From Blastomyces gilchristii SLH14081 (Eukaryota; Ascomycota; Eurotiomycetes; Onygenales; Ajellomycetaceae), in assembly GCF_000003855.2 (NCBI RefSeq), contig NW_003101680.1:1622976-1686975 (forward strand): a stretch of DNA of 64,000 nucleotides, in the 5' to 3' direction. Positions 44,178-55,366 of this stretch are shown here, piece by piece. The translations under genes were made by a program, and so were the position numbers. Under the pieces are notes generated by a model, which worked only from the letters and a program-made list of their open reading frames with translations, was not told where the DNA came from and made no database searches. Positions within the stretch are counted from its first letter, which is position 1, and every line of letters begins with the position of its first letter.

Positions 44178-46438
44178 TCACAACCCCATATCTGAAGCCG
44201 ACCCCACAAACTCCATCGCAGCAGAAAGCGCCTGCTGCACCAGCTTCTTGTTTCGTTTCACAAGAGTCATCACCTTCTTATCCACCATATCCACCTCCTT
44301 GCGCGAACTCTCCAACTCCCGCTGTGCGTCCTCGATCATTGCCCGTAGTTCCTCATCAGACATGCTCATGAGCTCCTCAAGGCTAACGCCAAGATGACTT
44401 TCGCTCGTCGCCAATTTTGGCGCGGTGGATGAACGGGGCACAGAAGCATGAGTAACCCCGGAGCCAGCAGAAGCGGAAGCACGAGCGGTAACGGCAATTT
44501 CCGAAGCTGTAGAACCGGTAGAGAAGCCGTTGGCACTGAGTGGGGGAGGGGAGGGCAAGGAGGAAGGCTTTGCAGGGCCGGAGAGGAGGCCATTCTCCGG
44601 CACCCCATCGATCCAGCGGATATTGAACTTTTCAGGCGTGGCAAAGAGCGCATCTAGTCCGCCGCCGCGGTTGGTAGCGTCGGGCTCTGTGACAGTTAAT
44701 GCTGGATATTCCTGTAGTGACTCCCATGCGGCTGCGAGGCTCTTCTCGAGTTCAAGGTAGCGGTTTTCCTCTTCTTCGGAGAGGTGGCGGAGAACACATC
44801 CGGTAGGTGTTATTAGACAGCGATACTTGAGGAGGTCGGATTCTGCGTTGATGTGAACCGGTTCACCTTGGAGCAACCTTGTTCTATGTTCCTCGGCCAG
44901 TTCAATGGGCTTTTTCAAAATATCGTAGTCATCAGCTGTACATTTCAAATCTGAGCGTTGGTTGAGGTTTGGTGGATTGAAAAGTGGATGTGTATTTAGA
45001 TCAAGATCGCCAGATTGATGCAGTTGCGCTAGTAGAACTGGAAGCGGCGATGTTCTCTCCAAGAAAAGATCCTTCACTGGTATACCGCTAGCTTCTGAAT
45101 CGGCCAAGAGTTGTCCAGTCGTATTGTTCGACCTCCATGGTTCAGATTTTTCATCTTTTTCTGCGGGTAGACTTTGCGGTGTCTGTTCTTTGGAGGCGTT
45201 TTCGCGCGTCGTTTTATCAGATCCTTTGGCCTGTGTTGATGTCTCGGGTTTATTCTGGGTCTTGTTTTTGGATGATTTAGCAGACTGTGGAGTACTATCT
45301 ATTGTTTCAGACTTAGCACCAGAAGAAGGTGGGTGTTCGCTGGTTGGTGTCGGTGCTTTCTTTGTCTTGCGTTTCCTGCCAATGATCGGCGCCTGGACGG
45401 GTTCTTCAGCAACTACGGAAGTGGAAAGAGTTTCTTCCTTTTTGATTTCAGCTTGCTTAGCCTTGAGCTTCCGCTCTTTTTTCAATTGACTCTTCGTGAT
45501 AGTGCGAACTGGGGCAGAGCCAACACGACTAGGTGGTGGCGAACTTGCCCTCGAGACAGATGCAGAGGTATGGATGTCATATTCAGAGTCGCCATTGTTG
45601 GGAGTATCTGGGCGGCTATTGGTTGAAAGACTGGGCTGCCGTGATAGATGTTTCGTAGGTGGTGTGGAATTGTGCGGCGTGGTAGGCGTGTCTGATTTTG
45701 ATGTGTCAACAACGCGCAACACCCTAGCTTGACGAGGTGCGGGAGAATCAGATGCACGTGAGACACCAATCAACGGGGTGTTAGGGCGAGATGCAGCATT
45801 TGTTAATTGTGGTATAGAGGAGAGACTGTGATTAGGCGTAGTGGCTCGGGAAGGGGAAGCGTGCCCCGAAGTGGCCATTGAAAGATTGAGTTTAATGGGC
45901 ACTGGCTTGCCGTGAGTCTCAGAAGACTGTTTGCCATCTTTTGTAGTAAGTGCTGCGGCCTTTCCAGGACTGGCCTCTCGAGCCTTGTCTTTCTTTGCAG
46001 TGAGACTGTCAGACTGTGAACGACTAGCAGCTAGGGACTTAGGTTTTGGAGATCCAGAAGATATTTCTGCAGCCGTTCGCGTCCGTGCAGGCACGGAAGG
46101 TGCGGCCGACGACGCTTGAGCGTCCGGCGTGGGCTGTGTTGAAGGGTTTAATTCTTTGAGTTTCTGTACAGGTGTTGAAAACCCACTTCGTAAAGTGATG
46201 TGTCCTGGTTGAGGACTCGATAGGGCTGAAGTCGATGGGCTGAGATCGTGGATGAAGGGTGCAGCAGGGTGCCCATGTGGTAGGGGAAGACCCGGTGGCA
46301 GTACAGGGGTACCAGACCTATAGGGCGAATCATTGGAGCCATGAGAGGCGCGGGATCCTGATGCAATTCGGAATGTGTCCAAAGGGCGTTTGTCAAGCGG
46401 CTTGGTTGGAGGGCCTAGAGGAGGGAAATCTTCGTCTG
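44178..46438 (-). CDS. Probable C-terminal exon of long NOT4 (or separate downstream gene)
   Basis: The open frame starts at an acceptor, not an ATG: TGCTAAC lies shortly before CTAG at 46441-46439, and the exon opens with DEDFPPLGPPTKPLDKRP. It encodes about 752 residues. First comes a long Ser/Pro/Thr-rich, disordered region. A conserved-looking core follows: GIPVKDLFLERTSPLPVLLA, LDLNTHPLFNPPNLNQRSD, LLKYRCLITPTGCVLRHLSE. It ends with a coiled coil (MSDEELRAMIEDAQRELESS) and a hydrophobic tail. No first exon with a matching phase was found in the 0.8 kb upstream. The donor G|GTGGGT at 47323 in the NOT4 gene does match in phase, giving a 1579-residue NOT4 with an 885-nt intron. Alternatively it is its own gene whose start I missed; a TATATATAG near 46690-46698 leaves that open. 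Confidence 0.65.
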
Positions 46439-47323
46439 CTAGATCAAGATATCTCTGTTAGCATACTCCAAGACTCGTGGAAGAAAACGACAAAGAAAAG
46501 CGCTGCTGATCGACCACAAAATAAAAGAAGCTAGGATGGGATGCATAAAAGAATCGACTGCGGAAACAATATGAGAGGGCTACATCGTAACACTGGCGGT
46601 GTATATACATAATGCTTGGGCTCTTCATTACAACAATGGCCACAGAATGTAGGGAGTTGAATGGGAAGAAGAAAATTGTGGAACGCGAGTCTATATATGA
46701 GCAATAAATGTGAGAAATTTGCTTTCGAAATAGGCCTGACTTGGGTACAAGTCAGGATAAGGGAGACTTAACGTACAAAAGAAAGGCCCACAATCACCAT
46801 GGCGGGGGCCAAAAGTGCTGGAAAATTAAAACCCGTGTTGCTAATGAAGAGCCCCAAGCTTGTAGCAAACCCCTAAAGAAGGAGAGTAGATCTCTGCAAA
46901 CAAAAAAGGAATGTAATGCGTTGACGCCGTCCTTCAGCCTCACCGAAATGTGACCATAACACCCAGGTAACGCCCGAGGCTCGCCTAGCCCCGTTATTTT
47001 GAATCGATTGCCATATGCTGTGCAGGAAAATAGGAGAGAAAATGAAAACATTAAAGGGAGACGTGAAATAAATATCAGAAAGCATTGTGGGAAGGAAGTC
47101 GTAAACTCCCAAAACTCAGGCGAGGGAAAAATGACAAGGGGGGTGAAAGCAAGAAGGGAGAGCATATATTATCATCAAATAAATAGAACATGGCAATAAA
47201 CACGCTAAGAGCAAAGAAGAAGGAAAGAAAAGTCACGGAAAGGAGGTCCAGCAGTGCAAGGGGGAAATCATCACCACCGGCCAAAGCCACCACCATAGAC
47301 CATGTTGGAGTGATTGTACCCAC
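46439..47323 (-). other. Possible 885-nt NOT4 intron or intergenic DNA
   Basis: It starts GTGGGTAC and ends with TGCTAAC ... CTAG. The phases on both sides agree for joining NOT4 to the downstream exon. It is long for a fungal intron and contains a TATATATAG near 46690-46698. It may therefore instead be 3' UTR plus promoter between two genes. Confidence 0.45.
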
Positions 47324-50138
47324 CTTGACCCTGGCTCCCGTATAGTCCCTGCCCAGGGGTAGCACCAGCTGCACTCTGGTGCATTCTAGCCTGCAAGATA
47401 CTCGGGTCCGCAAGATCTACTACACCACCTCCGCCGGAGGAAGTGTTAGCGTGTCTGTGCTTCTTCCCCCTCTTCTTCTGCTTCTGTGGTCCCGGGTCTT
47501 GGTGGGACCCATTATGATGGCCATAAAGAGAGCTGAGAAGGCCAGATACGGGAGCCAGGGGAGGGGGTGTGTTGTGCATCTGAATAAAGGGGAACATAAA
47601 CTCACGCTTAGCAGCCTCATGCGCTTGAACGCCGCCACCACCACTCGTGCCACTTCGACCACGCATAAGTTCACGCATTAGGTCAGGGTTAGGATCTTGC
47701 TTGGTCCCAAGACCCAGGTTATTATTCATTGTGCTTGTGAAGCCGTGACCCTGAGCAAACATTCCTCCACCACTAATTGGGGGAGTGCCTGCAGTTTTCA
47801 AACCAGGGGGAGGTCCTTGAACACCACTAACGAAGTAATGGTTTCCCAAACCATGTTGGCCCGTCGACACATTAAGGGGATTTGGGTTAACGTTCTGCAT
47901 TGTCGATGCCTGCTGGTTGACAAGCCTTTGGTTGGATGCGTTCTTGGCATTGGCGTCATTTACAAACGAGAATCTTGACGACTGCCTGGCATGTCCCTGC
48001 ACACCAGTCATTTGTGGCATCTGGTTCTGATAAACCGCTGCACGTTGTTGAGGATTGTGCTCGAATGAGCTGGAGATGGAAGCCGATTGCAACTGATCCA
48101 TTAACCCCATATGTTGTCCGCCAGCGTTTTTGAGTAGCAGAAGTTGCTGTTGCTGGAGGGGCGTGAGGCTCCTCCCAGCCATGTTTAGACCTTGAAACTG
48201 GTGGCCAGCAGAGACGGGCGATCCAATCGCAGAATTTGCTGTAGTCGTTTGTTGCGAAGGTGGCTGAATGGCACTAAGCGGTTCTCTAGTATTCCGCCCC
48301 GAGGCACCAGCTGAATGCATCTCTTCGGGCTCGCCTCCTAGTTGCGAACTGCCACCCTCGAGATTTTCTTCCTCATTAGTGTTAAGGTGAAGCAACATTT
48401 GGTTGTCAGTTTCCTGGTTCGCCCGCTCATGCTCCGCTTTCTCACGCATAGCACGACGCTTCACCCCACCGTAAGGATCAATCATGGAAGGGTGGTTTTC
48501 AATATACGCGAGCTCCTCAGGTGACAAGCCAGCAGTTGAAAATATAAAACGGAAGTCGGGACTGTTTACGGCTTTCACCAAGTCGTCCAGCACGGAAATT
48601 TCGCGCAGGCCAGGCGGCGACGGGGAGGCTGGTCGATTCGCACGCGAAGATGAACCCGAGGCCTCTGGTATTGTTGGGGTTTGCTGGCGAGAAGAATCTT
48701 GGGCAGAATGAGATTGCCTCTCAACACTACGTTTTAGATCCTCAATCTTGTTCACAACAGCATTCGATCCTTTTGGGCTTGGGGAAGAGCGACTAGCCGC
48801 CAAGCTTGGTCGTCGTGCACGTTGAACATGGGAGTCTTTATTCGCCCAGCTTGCAGATGATGGTAGAGCAGAAGAGTCGGTATTAATTCGATTACCAGCT
48901 TCATCCCGGCTATTTTGTCTCCGCATCGGCTGCGCGCCTGTGGGGATCTGGATGGGATGTGAGGGGGGTCTGACAGGTTGAGCATGGTGGGTGTATGGGG
49001 AATATGTGGAAGGACCAGGTCCAGTGGGTGGGTTGGGATGGACACGTTGTGATGATAGGGTGTTCATGGAGGATAAATCTTGGCGGCTAAAGCTGTCGTT
49101 ATCCTCTCCAGTTTCGTGAAGGAATGTACAGTTACGGTTGTTACATTGCTCATTTCGAAGAAACGATGAGCAGTACTTCGTGGTTCCATATTGGGCCCTA
49201 CATCCACTGATTAGTACCTAAGCTAACATGACGATTTAGACTTAGAAGAGCCAAAGACCAAAATCAACCTACCTCAGTACACGATCACCGTTTGGCGATC
49301 CATCTACCGCGGCAATGCAGGTTGCAGCATCAGCTTTACGAGCGAAGGTGACGTAGACACCGATGCCCTGGTTTGGGTTACCACCCGGTTTTGCCTTGCT
49401 AACAACAATCTTCTCAATATCACCGTACTGTCCAAAGTACTGGTCTCCGCGCAAGGTTTGTAAAAGTTGGCTTTCATCTCGTATCGTGGGGTTGAGGCCA
49501 ATGACATAGACGAGGTTCTTCTGGACAACACGGACTCCAGCAAGGTTTCTCCGACTGGACGCTTCTATTTCTCGTTTTTCGGCTTCCCGCTTCTTAGCTG
49601 CGGCAGCTTTGCGATGTTTCAATGCCAAATCCGCTTTAAACCTGATTCGGTGGTAATCGGCATTAGCAGGAGGGCATAGCGGCAGGCTAATGAACATTAA
49701 GGGGTGAGACTCACTCATCGGCATCTGGAACTCGGTACTGGATTGTGCTTTCGTCATATACACGTCTACAGTTTGGACATCGACCTTCTTCACTATGTGT
49801 TTTTATATTATTGTAGCAAAACTGGCAGATCTGCGAAGAACATTAATATTAGCCGCCATCGTCGTGCTGAAGGACGATTTACCCCCTCCAAATCCAGTGG
49901 TAAAAGGATCTTGAATAGGAAAACACATACCTGATATCCACAGGGACATGGCTTGAAGTTCTTATCTGACAGGTCGAACTCTTCGATGCAAAGGGGACTA
50001 TTGCGGCAAAAGAAGCATATAGGTCAGGATGGAACAGGTTATAAATGGGGGCGGGAAAGGACAACAGAGCTAAGCCCAAACTTACCATGACTCGTCATCA
50101 TCATCGATAACTGTGTCATGTTGTGTACGGAATGACAT
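47271..50138 (-). CDS. NOT4: CCR4-NOT complex subunit NOT4, RING E3 ubiquitin ligase
   Basis: Exons: 50138-50086, 49997-49931, 49830-49715, 49641-49273 and 49197-47271 (843 residues in this short form). A C4C4 RING spans about residues 18-64, with CPLC, FKPCPCGYQICQFC and CPNCRRVY, broken by two introns at usual fungal positions. A basic helix (KHRKAAAAKKREAEKREIE) links it to an RRM (about 122-200, LVYVIGLNP ... GIGVYVTF) and a CCCH finger (CSSFLRNEQCNNRNCTFLHE). The remainder is Gln/Ser/Pro-rich with a short helix SVLDDLVKAVNSPDFRFIF. This order is diagnostic for NOT4. It ubiquitinates ribosomal and other targets, and links mRNA decay to co-translational quality control in the cytoplasm. 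The short form ends GGGFGRW. A longer form may splice at 47323 into the exon at 46438-44178. Confidence 0.95.
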
Positions 50139-50635
50139 CTCGACACGTCTTCTCCCAGCGAACCTAGCGCGACGCTTCTACAGCAATGAAGTTGATCCAG
50201 CGTGCCAGAACTCATGAACAAGTTGGGGGGGGGGGTCGCAGATCAGTAGAGAAATATTTTGAACGCGGCAAAATCCACAACGCCGCAGAACCGGAGTCGA
50301 TAGCAAACGAAGTCAATAGGACAACGGGAGAAGGATACGTCTAGAGGACGTATAAGAGCGCACAGGAGAGTTACAGCGTCCTTGGTGCCAGTGTGGTGAT
50401 GGCGAGAGGAGTTGAAGAGAGAAAAGACGAGGAGAAGAGGAAGAAAGAACGAGGACGAGCTTTCTGCGGCGCTAGGCCTTTTTTAGAGTTGTTTAGATCA
50501 GCGGAGTCATGTGACATGATCATTATGTAATCTAGCTATTCTTTCGTTCCAACGTCGCCCAGGATTACTTTCGGGATGTTAAACTACAGTCTTCCAGAGT
50601 ATCTATCTCCTCTATATCCCAATTGATCCGCAACC
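50139..50635. promoter_or_regulatory. Shared divergent promoter, NOT4 / complex I subunit
   Basis: A 497-bp gap between two start codons pointing apart. It holds a G run at about 50225-50234 and a purine-rich stretch at about 50400-50460, which is CT-rich on the NOT4 strand. No other gene fits. Confidence 0.5.
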
Positions 50636-51641
50636 ATGGCGTCTGCACGGCCAGTCATGCGTCTGGGCACCAGTCGCTCCCTGGCCTCTACTGCTAGACC
50701 CTCATCCGCCCGATTCTTCTCCGCAGGCGGCTCGTTGCGACGGACGAAGGTTGTATCCACACCAACTCCAAACCTGCGAGAGGCACCTCGTCCTGGTCAG
50801 TCCACCCCTAGGCCTGTTTGAAGAGCGCCGGTGATCAGTTCTATACTTGCTAACGTTTTTCTGAATTTGTTTAGCTGTTGGGGAGTTGAATCGTCCCATT
50901 GTCAACCCCGTAGATAAATACGCCGAGCAGTCCGCGGGTCTACACAAATATGGCCAATACCTCATGTCCTGCCTACCGAAATATATTCAACAGTTCTCCG
51001 TCTGGAAAGACGAATTGACCATCTACGTCCCCCCGTCAGGCATCATACCCACTTTCGTTTTCCTCAAACAGCACACCGCGGCGGAATATACCCAGGTTGT
51101 TGACATCACAGCGGTCGATTTCCCGAGCCGCGACCAGCGCTTCGAGGTCGTATACAATCTTCTCAGCGTGCGTCACAATTCGCGGATACGTGTCAAAACG
51201 TACGCAGACGAAGCAACCCCGGTGCCCAGCATTACCTGTCTATATGACGGAGCTTTGTGGTATGAACGTGAGGTGTACGATTTGTTCGGCGTGTTCTTTG
51301 TGGACCACCCTGATCTCCGACGGATTATGACGGATTATGGATTTGATGGACATCCGCTCAGAAAGGATTTCCCACTGACGGGCTACACGGAAATTCGATA
51401 TTGTGAGGAGAAAAAGAGAATTGTTGTTGAGCCATTGGAGATGACGCAGGCTTTCCGCGACTTCCGCGCTGGATCTTCTGCCTGGGAACAGGTTGGAGAA
51501 GGTATCGACAAGACACCAAGCGAAGTAAGTCAATTCTACACTCTTTTAGAGGACATCCCAGGCTAACCCATACACCCACAATAACAGTTCAAATTGCCCA
51601 CCCCTCAGCCTGAAGAGAAGAAGGAGGAACCAAAAAAGTAG
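50636..51641 (+). CDS. NDUFS3: NADH:ubiquinone oxidoreductase 30-kDa subunit (NDUFS3), mitochondrial
   Basis: Three exons, 50636-50795, 50875-51524 and 51588-51641, encode 287 residues. A basic presequence ([20 protein letters not shown]) is followed by the complex I 30-kDa domain: [37 protein letters not shown], and the hallmark [20 protein letters not shown], continuing [19 protein letters not shown] Lys/Glu-rich tail forms the small last exon. The protein sits in the peripheral Q-module of complex I next to the quinone site and is essential for assembly. Introns are short with GTCAGT and GTAAGT donors. All family motifs are present. Confidence 0.96.
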
Positions 51642-51926
51642 CACAGATATAGTGTATAACAATTTGTTTCCGTTTACGCTCGTGGATTTACTATTTCACC
51701 TTCCTAAAAACTCCAATTTTCCTAGTATCGATCTCATGTATATACTTCACTAAATCATGTCTTAGACTTGCTCACTATATTTCTGCATATCCATATGTCC
51801 GTCAAAACCATACCGACAAGACTAAAAAAAATTAAGGAAAGAGGGTGATAAAACAACACAGTAGAGTGCCCGAACAAAATCACCGAAAAAATCCAACTCA
51901 GCTGCCCAGGACTTGAAACAAAACAT

Positions 51927-53218
51927 CTACCTCCTTTTCGTCTTACTCTCAGCCCCCTGCACCTTCTCCAGCCCAGTTCCCTGAAGCAGGACTTCGTCCC
52001 TCTCCCACATTAACTCCACCACAGCCCCTGCCATTCCAGACACAGCGCACAACAAACCCACCTTAACCGCCAGCCCGATACATCCTACATTAACCTTGCG
52101 GGCCCTGTGCGCCGCCACATACAGGTCGATAGCCCAGAGGAGCATCCCGACAACTCCCACTGCCTGGTCCCACTGCAGGAACCACAGCGCACCTTCGCCA
52201 AAGGATTTTGCCTGGACGCCCGACCAGGGCATGGCGTTCAGAAACACGCGCGCTGGGTGCAGGGCAGTTGCGACATCCTGGTCGAAGAGGATGGGGAAAA
52301 TGGCGGCGGCGAGGGACAGGGACCAGGCAGCGATATGTGGGACTGCAGTGATTGTAAAGGCGAAGGCGTAGACACGACGGAGTGCGGAGCGGGTATGTTT
52401 GGCGCCTTGGAAATTGGGGACTGGAGAGCTGAATAGGGCCGTAATGCTGGTTAGTGTGGAGTGGATGAGCCAGAGCCAGATGGGCCAGGGTTGCCAGAAG
52501 GCGATGCGCTCCTGGGTTGATGGCAGGAAACTTGTGGTTGTTGTTTCGGGGAAGACCATGGCAAGAGATGGCAGGAGGTAGCCTAGGATTACGCTGAGGG
52601 GAATGAGGTTTACACCTGTGAGTGAGTGTGATGGGATGTCGATGGTTTGGCGGGCTGACAGAGTCCTTGATGTAAAGAGATGAAGCGCTGCGTAGATGGG
52701 CAAAACGACCCCGAAGGTAAATAATTGCAGGAGGACGCCAATTATCACAGGACTGTAATATCATAACTTGATTAGAATAGGTTTTTATATGTCGCTGTAT
52801 CTTATTTACTAACGATACTCCATGGAAATCACAGATTGTCTTAGGGTATCAAACAATGCATCTCGACATACTACAAAACAAGAAATGACTTATTCCCAGC
52901 CCGAAACGTTTCCAGCAGCACCAACGACCACAGGCTGCCGATAGCACCAGAGAACTTCAACCCATACAAAGTTGCGCTGGGCGAGCCGCCATCAACCACC
53001 GGCCAGAAAAACGGTATTAGATTGGCAAACAGTTGGTCCAGCGCATGGACGCCAGTGATATCTGTTCTCAGCCGCTCGTCTGTTTCAGGGAGGATACCAT
53101 CAGCTATGGCATGCTGAAGCATGGAAATAAAGCCATTCCGATGCGCAAATATGAAAATGGAATAGACGGCGAAGATGGAGAGGAGAGGGAGCAGGTATCT
53201 GATCGCTCCTGTACACAT
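51927..53218 (-). CDS. Polytopic membrane protein, fungal hypothetical family
   Basis: Two exons, 53218-52872 and 52752-51927, encode 390 residues. The 119-nt intron (GTATGT ... ATTACAG) joins NKSFLVL to YPVIIGVLLQLFTFGVVLP without loss of frame. About eight or nine hydrophobic segments can be seen, including LLPLLSIFAVYSIFIFAH, GAIGSLWSLVLLETF, VIIGVLLQLFTFGVVLPIYA, LIPLSVILGYLLPSL and WPIWLWLIHSTLTSITALF. The pattern (ALVLLE-type helix, then GVVLPIYAALHLFTS) is seen in many Pezizomycotina membrane proteins, some of them in meroterpenoid or diterpene clusters. No such biosynthetic genes are near here. Function unknown. The 3' end faces the complex I gene across 285 bp. Confidence 0.82.
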
Positions 53219-55366
53219 TGCGAAGGAGGTAGTTCGACTGTATTTACTCCTCAGGAACGTATATTGATTAGGATATTTGCATAAGTTTCTTGTTCAGGTT
53301 TGCGTTTCTGGGGGTTATAAAAATGCCAGCCGTCTTCACATCAATTGCACATGCAGCTTATCGCAGATCTCGGGACCTTTTCTTTGTTTTTTTGCCTTCA
53401 GCCAGCCCATTTCATGTGAATCATTGTCAACTAAACAGTTAACTAACCCGCCATTTGAACCCCGTAGAATATTTATTGCTTGAACGTTGACATCAACATT
53501 ATTTAACATTCGGAAATAATAAGAGTTCCTGATATACGTTATTCTAGATAATGAAGACATAAGATAGCGAATGTAATTTTCGCTGATAACTCTCTGTAGA
53601 AATATCGAAATATCACTTTGATCGAAATCAGCTGTTTCCCTTCTTCAGATAAATGCCCTATTCTTATTCTTATACTCCGTCCAGCACCTGTTGCAGTAGG
53701 TGTCACTCCCATGGTCAGGTCATGACACCCGTCCATAATTTCCCACCCCTTCATTTGGGGAGAAATATCGCCATAGCGTTGTTCAAACAAAATGGAAATG
53801 GAACCTCTAGGCTAGCGCCGTATGTGTCAGACACGGGGAGCTTTGATTTCTTCTCTCATCCTTTAACATTCCACGTTGGATGATGGGATGTGACATCGTG
53901 AAGTATATGTACTGTACATGCGCATGCACATTACATTTAATGACAACTAGCTAATAGGGAAACATGAAGCCAGTCGAGGCCAGAATGTAGCCAGAGTAGC
54001 CGGGTTCCTTGTCAGTTCCTTGGCTAAGGGATTTTATATGCGGTGGTAGGCAATGTAGAGGCTAATAGATGTGCCAGCCACTGGCGGGACCTGTCCGCGA
54101 GTACTAATCCTTCGGGATGAACTAGGCAGAGGGAGGAGCCAAATTTGCCAATCCAAGGTGGATTGACAGCGGTGAGCCTATTCTCAGAGTCATGATGTTG
54201 CTACCTGAACTTTGTTTGGGCTGCAACGCCTGGGATATGCGTCTAGGAACGAGGGACAAGAAGCAGTGAAGTTGTTGCGGAGTAACCCCGAAGAGGTTCC
54301 TTCTTACACGACACGAATGCTCGAATTTGAACTGGCCGTGCGTAGCATAGCAATTCACACTCAGCCATCTCGGAAACACTAAAAAGCGGTAAACTGGATA
54401 CATGCAAGCTCCGCATCCAAACAATGTATCTGTGGAACGTCTGGAATAGCCGTTAAACTCCATCCGGGAAAGTTGGCCGTTATCTCAACTTCCCGCCCTG
54501 TCGACAGGTGCAGTGATTGGCCGCATAAAGTTCGGACAACCAGTCCATAACCCAACAGTATCGCGTCATTTGTTTCGCCAAAATGCTGTGAAAATAAACG
54601 GGCCACGTCCCGTACCCACCTAACGTGGGCTCATACGGTTTTCATGCATAACTGACTCAAACTCTAACATCCACTGACAACGGGTATAGAACCTAGCCAG
54701 GGGCAAAATACACGGGCTCTCCATTCATCAGCGCACTGGCGGTTTACCAAGTTCTTGCCGGGTATGAATGAACTTCTTATCTACAAGCGATGAAGGGTCG
54801 ATGTTAAGTTTTGCCGATAAAAGCGGGGCGGGTGTCTTCCGCGCCAAGCTTTCGGCGATCGGCAACCCACCCTGTGCCATAACTCGGCACTGGCGGCGAA
54901 ACCGGCAATTGTCAAAAGTTTCCCTTGAACTAATTTGCAGGGAAGGATGAGAAGAACTGGGACTTCACAAGAATATCCAGACAACTCGTCGACGAGGTGA
55001 ATATTATTAATCTTCTTGGAGAAGGTTAGTACTATCTAATCAGACGCGATGGCAAATTTGCCAACCGCTTTTTGAACTTTTTTTTTTGGGGAGTTAGGTG
55101 TTAAGGGAGGAGGAGAAGATGATAAAGATCAAAGCCGAACAAAAGGAAAAGAAAAAACCCAACATCTGACAAACCCCATAAAACTCCAATTCATCCCTCA
55201 TAATAAATCAAATTGAGACCATTTGCTATAGAGCACCTATTTTTTACCGAAAGTTCGCTTCCTCAGCTATGTATATAAAAAGTTGCATCGAACGACATGC
55301 TTCTGTTTTTAATGGAAAGGAGAACAAAAGTAAAGCCCTCGTTAAAGTATTAGAAAATCCCATCTA
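53219..55366. other. Intergenic region, 2.1 kb
   Basis: Left end is the promoter side of the membrane protein gene; right end is the 3' flank of the Zn2Cys6 gene. Many short frames, none protein-like. Nothing else recognised. Confidence 0.5.

Noticed and set aside
45124..45489. Plus-strand frame of 121 codons opposite the NOT4 C-terminal exon
   Set aside because: Shadow of the Ser/Pro-rich coding strand, producing Leu/Ser/Cys-rich antisense sequence.
46794..47165. Minus-strand frame of 123 codons between the NOT4 short-form stop and the downstream exon
   Set aside because: Phe/Leu/Ser-rich without domain, not in phase with either neighbour; treated as intron or UTR.
53534..53883. Frames on both strands in the 53.2-55.4 kb gap
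   Set aside because: Short, mutually overlapping, no recognised motif or splice support.
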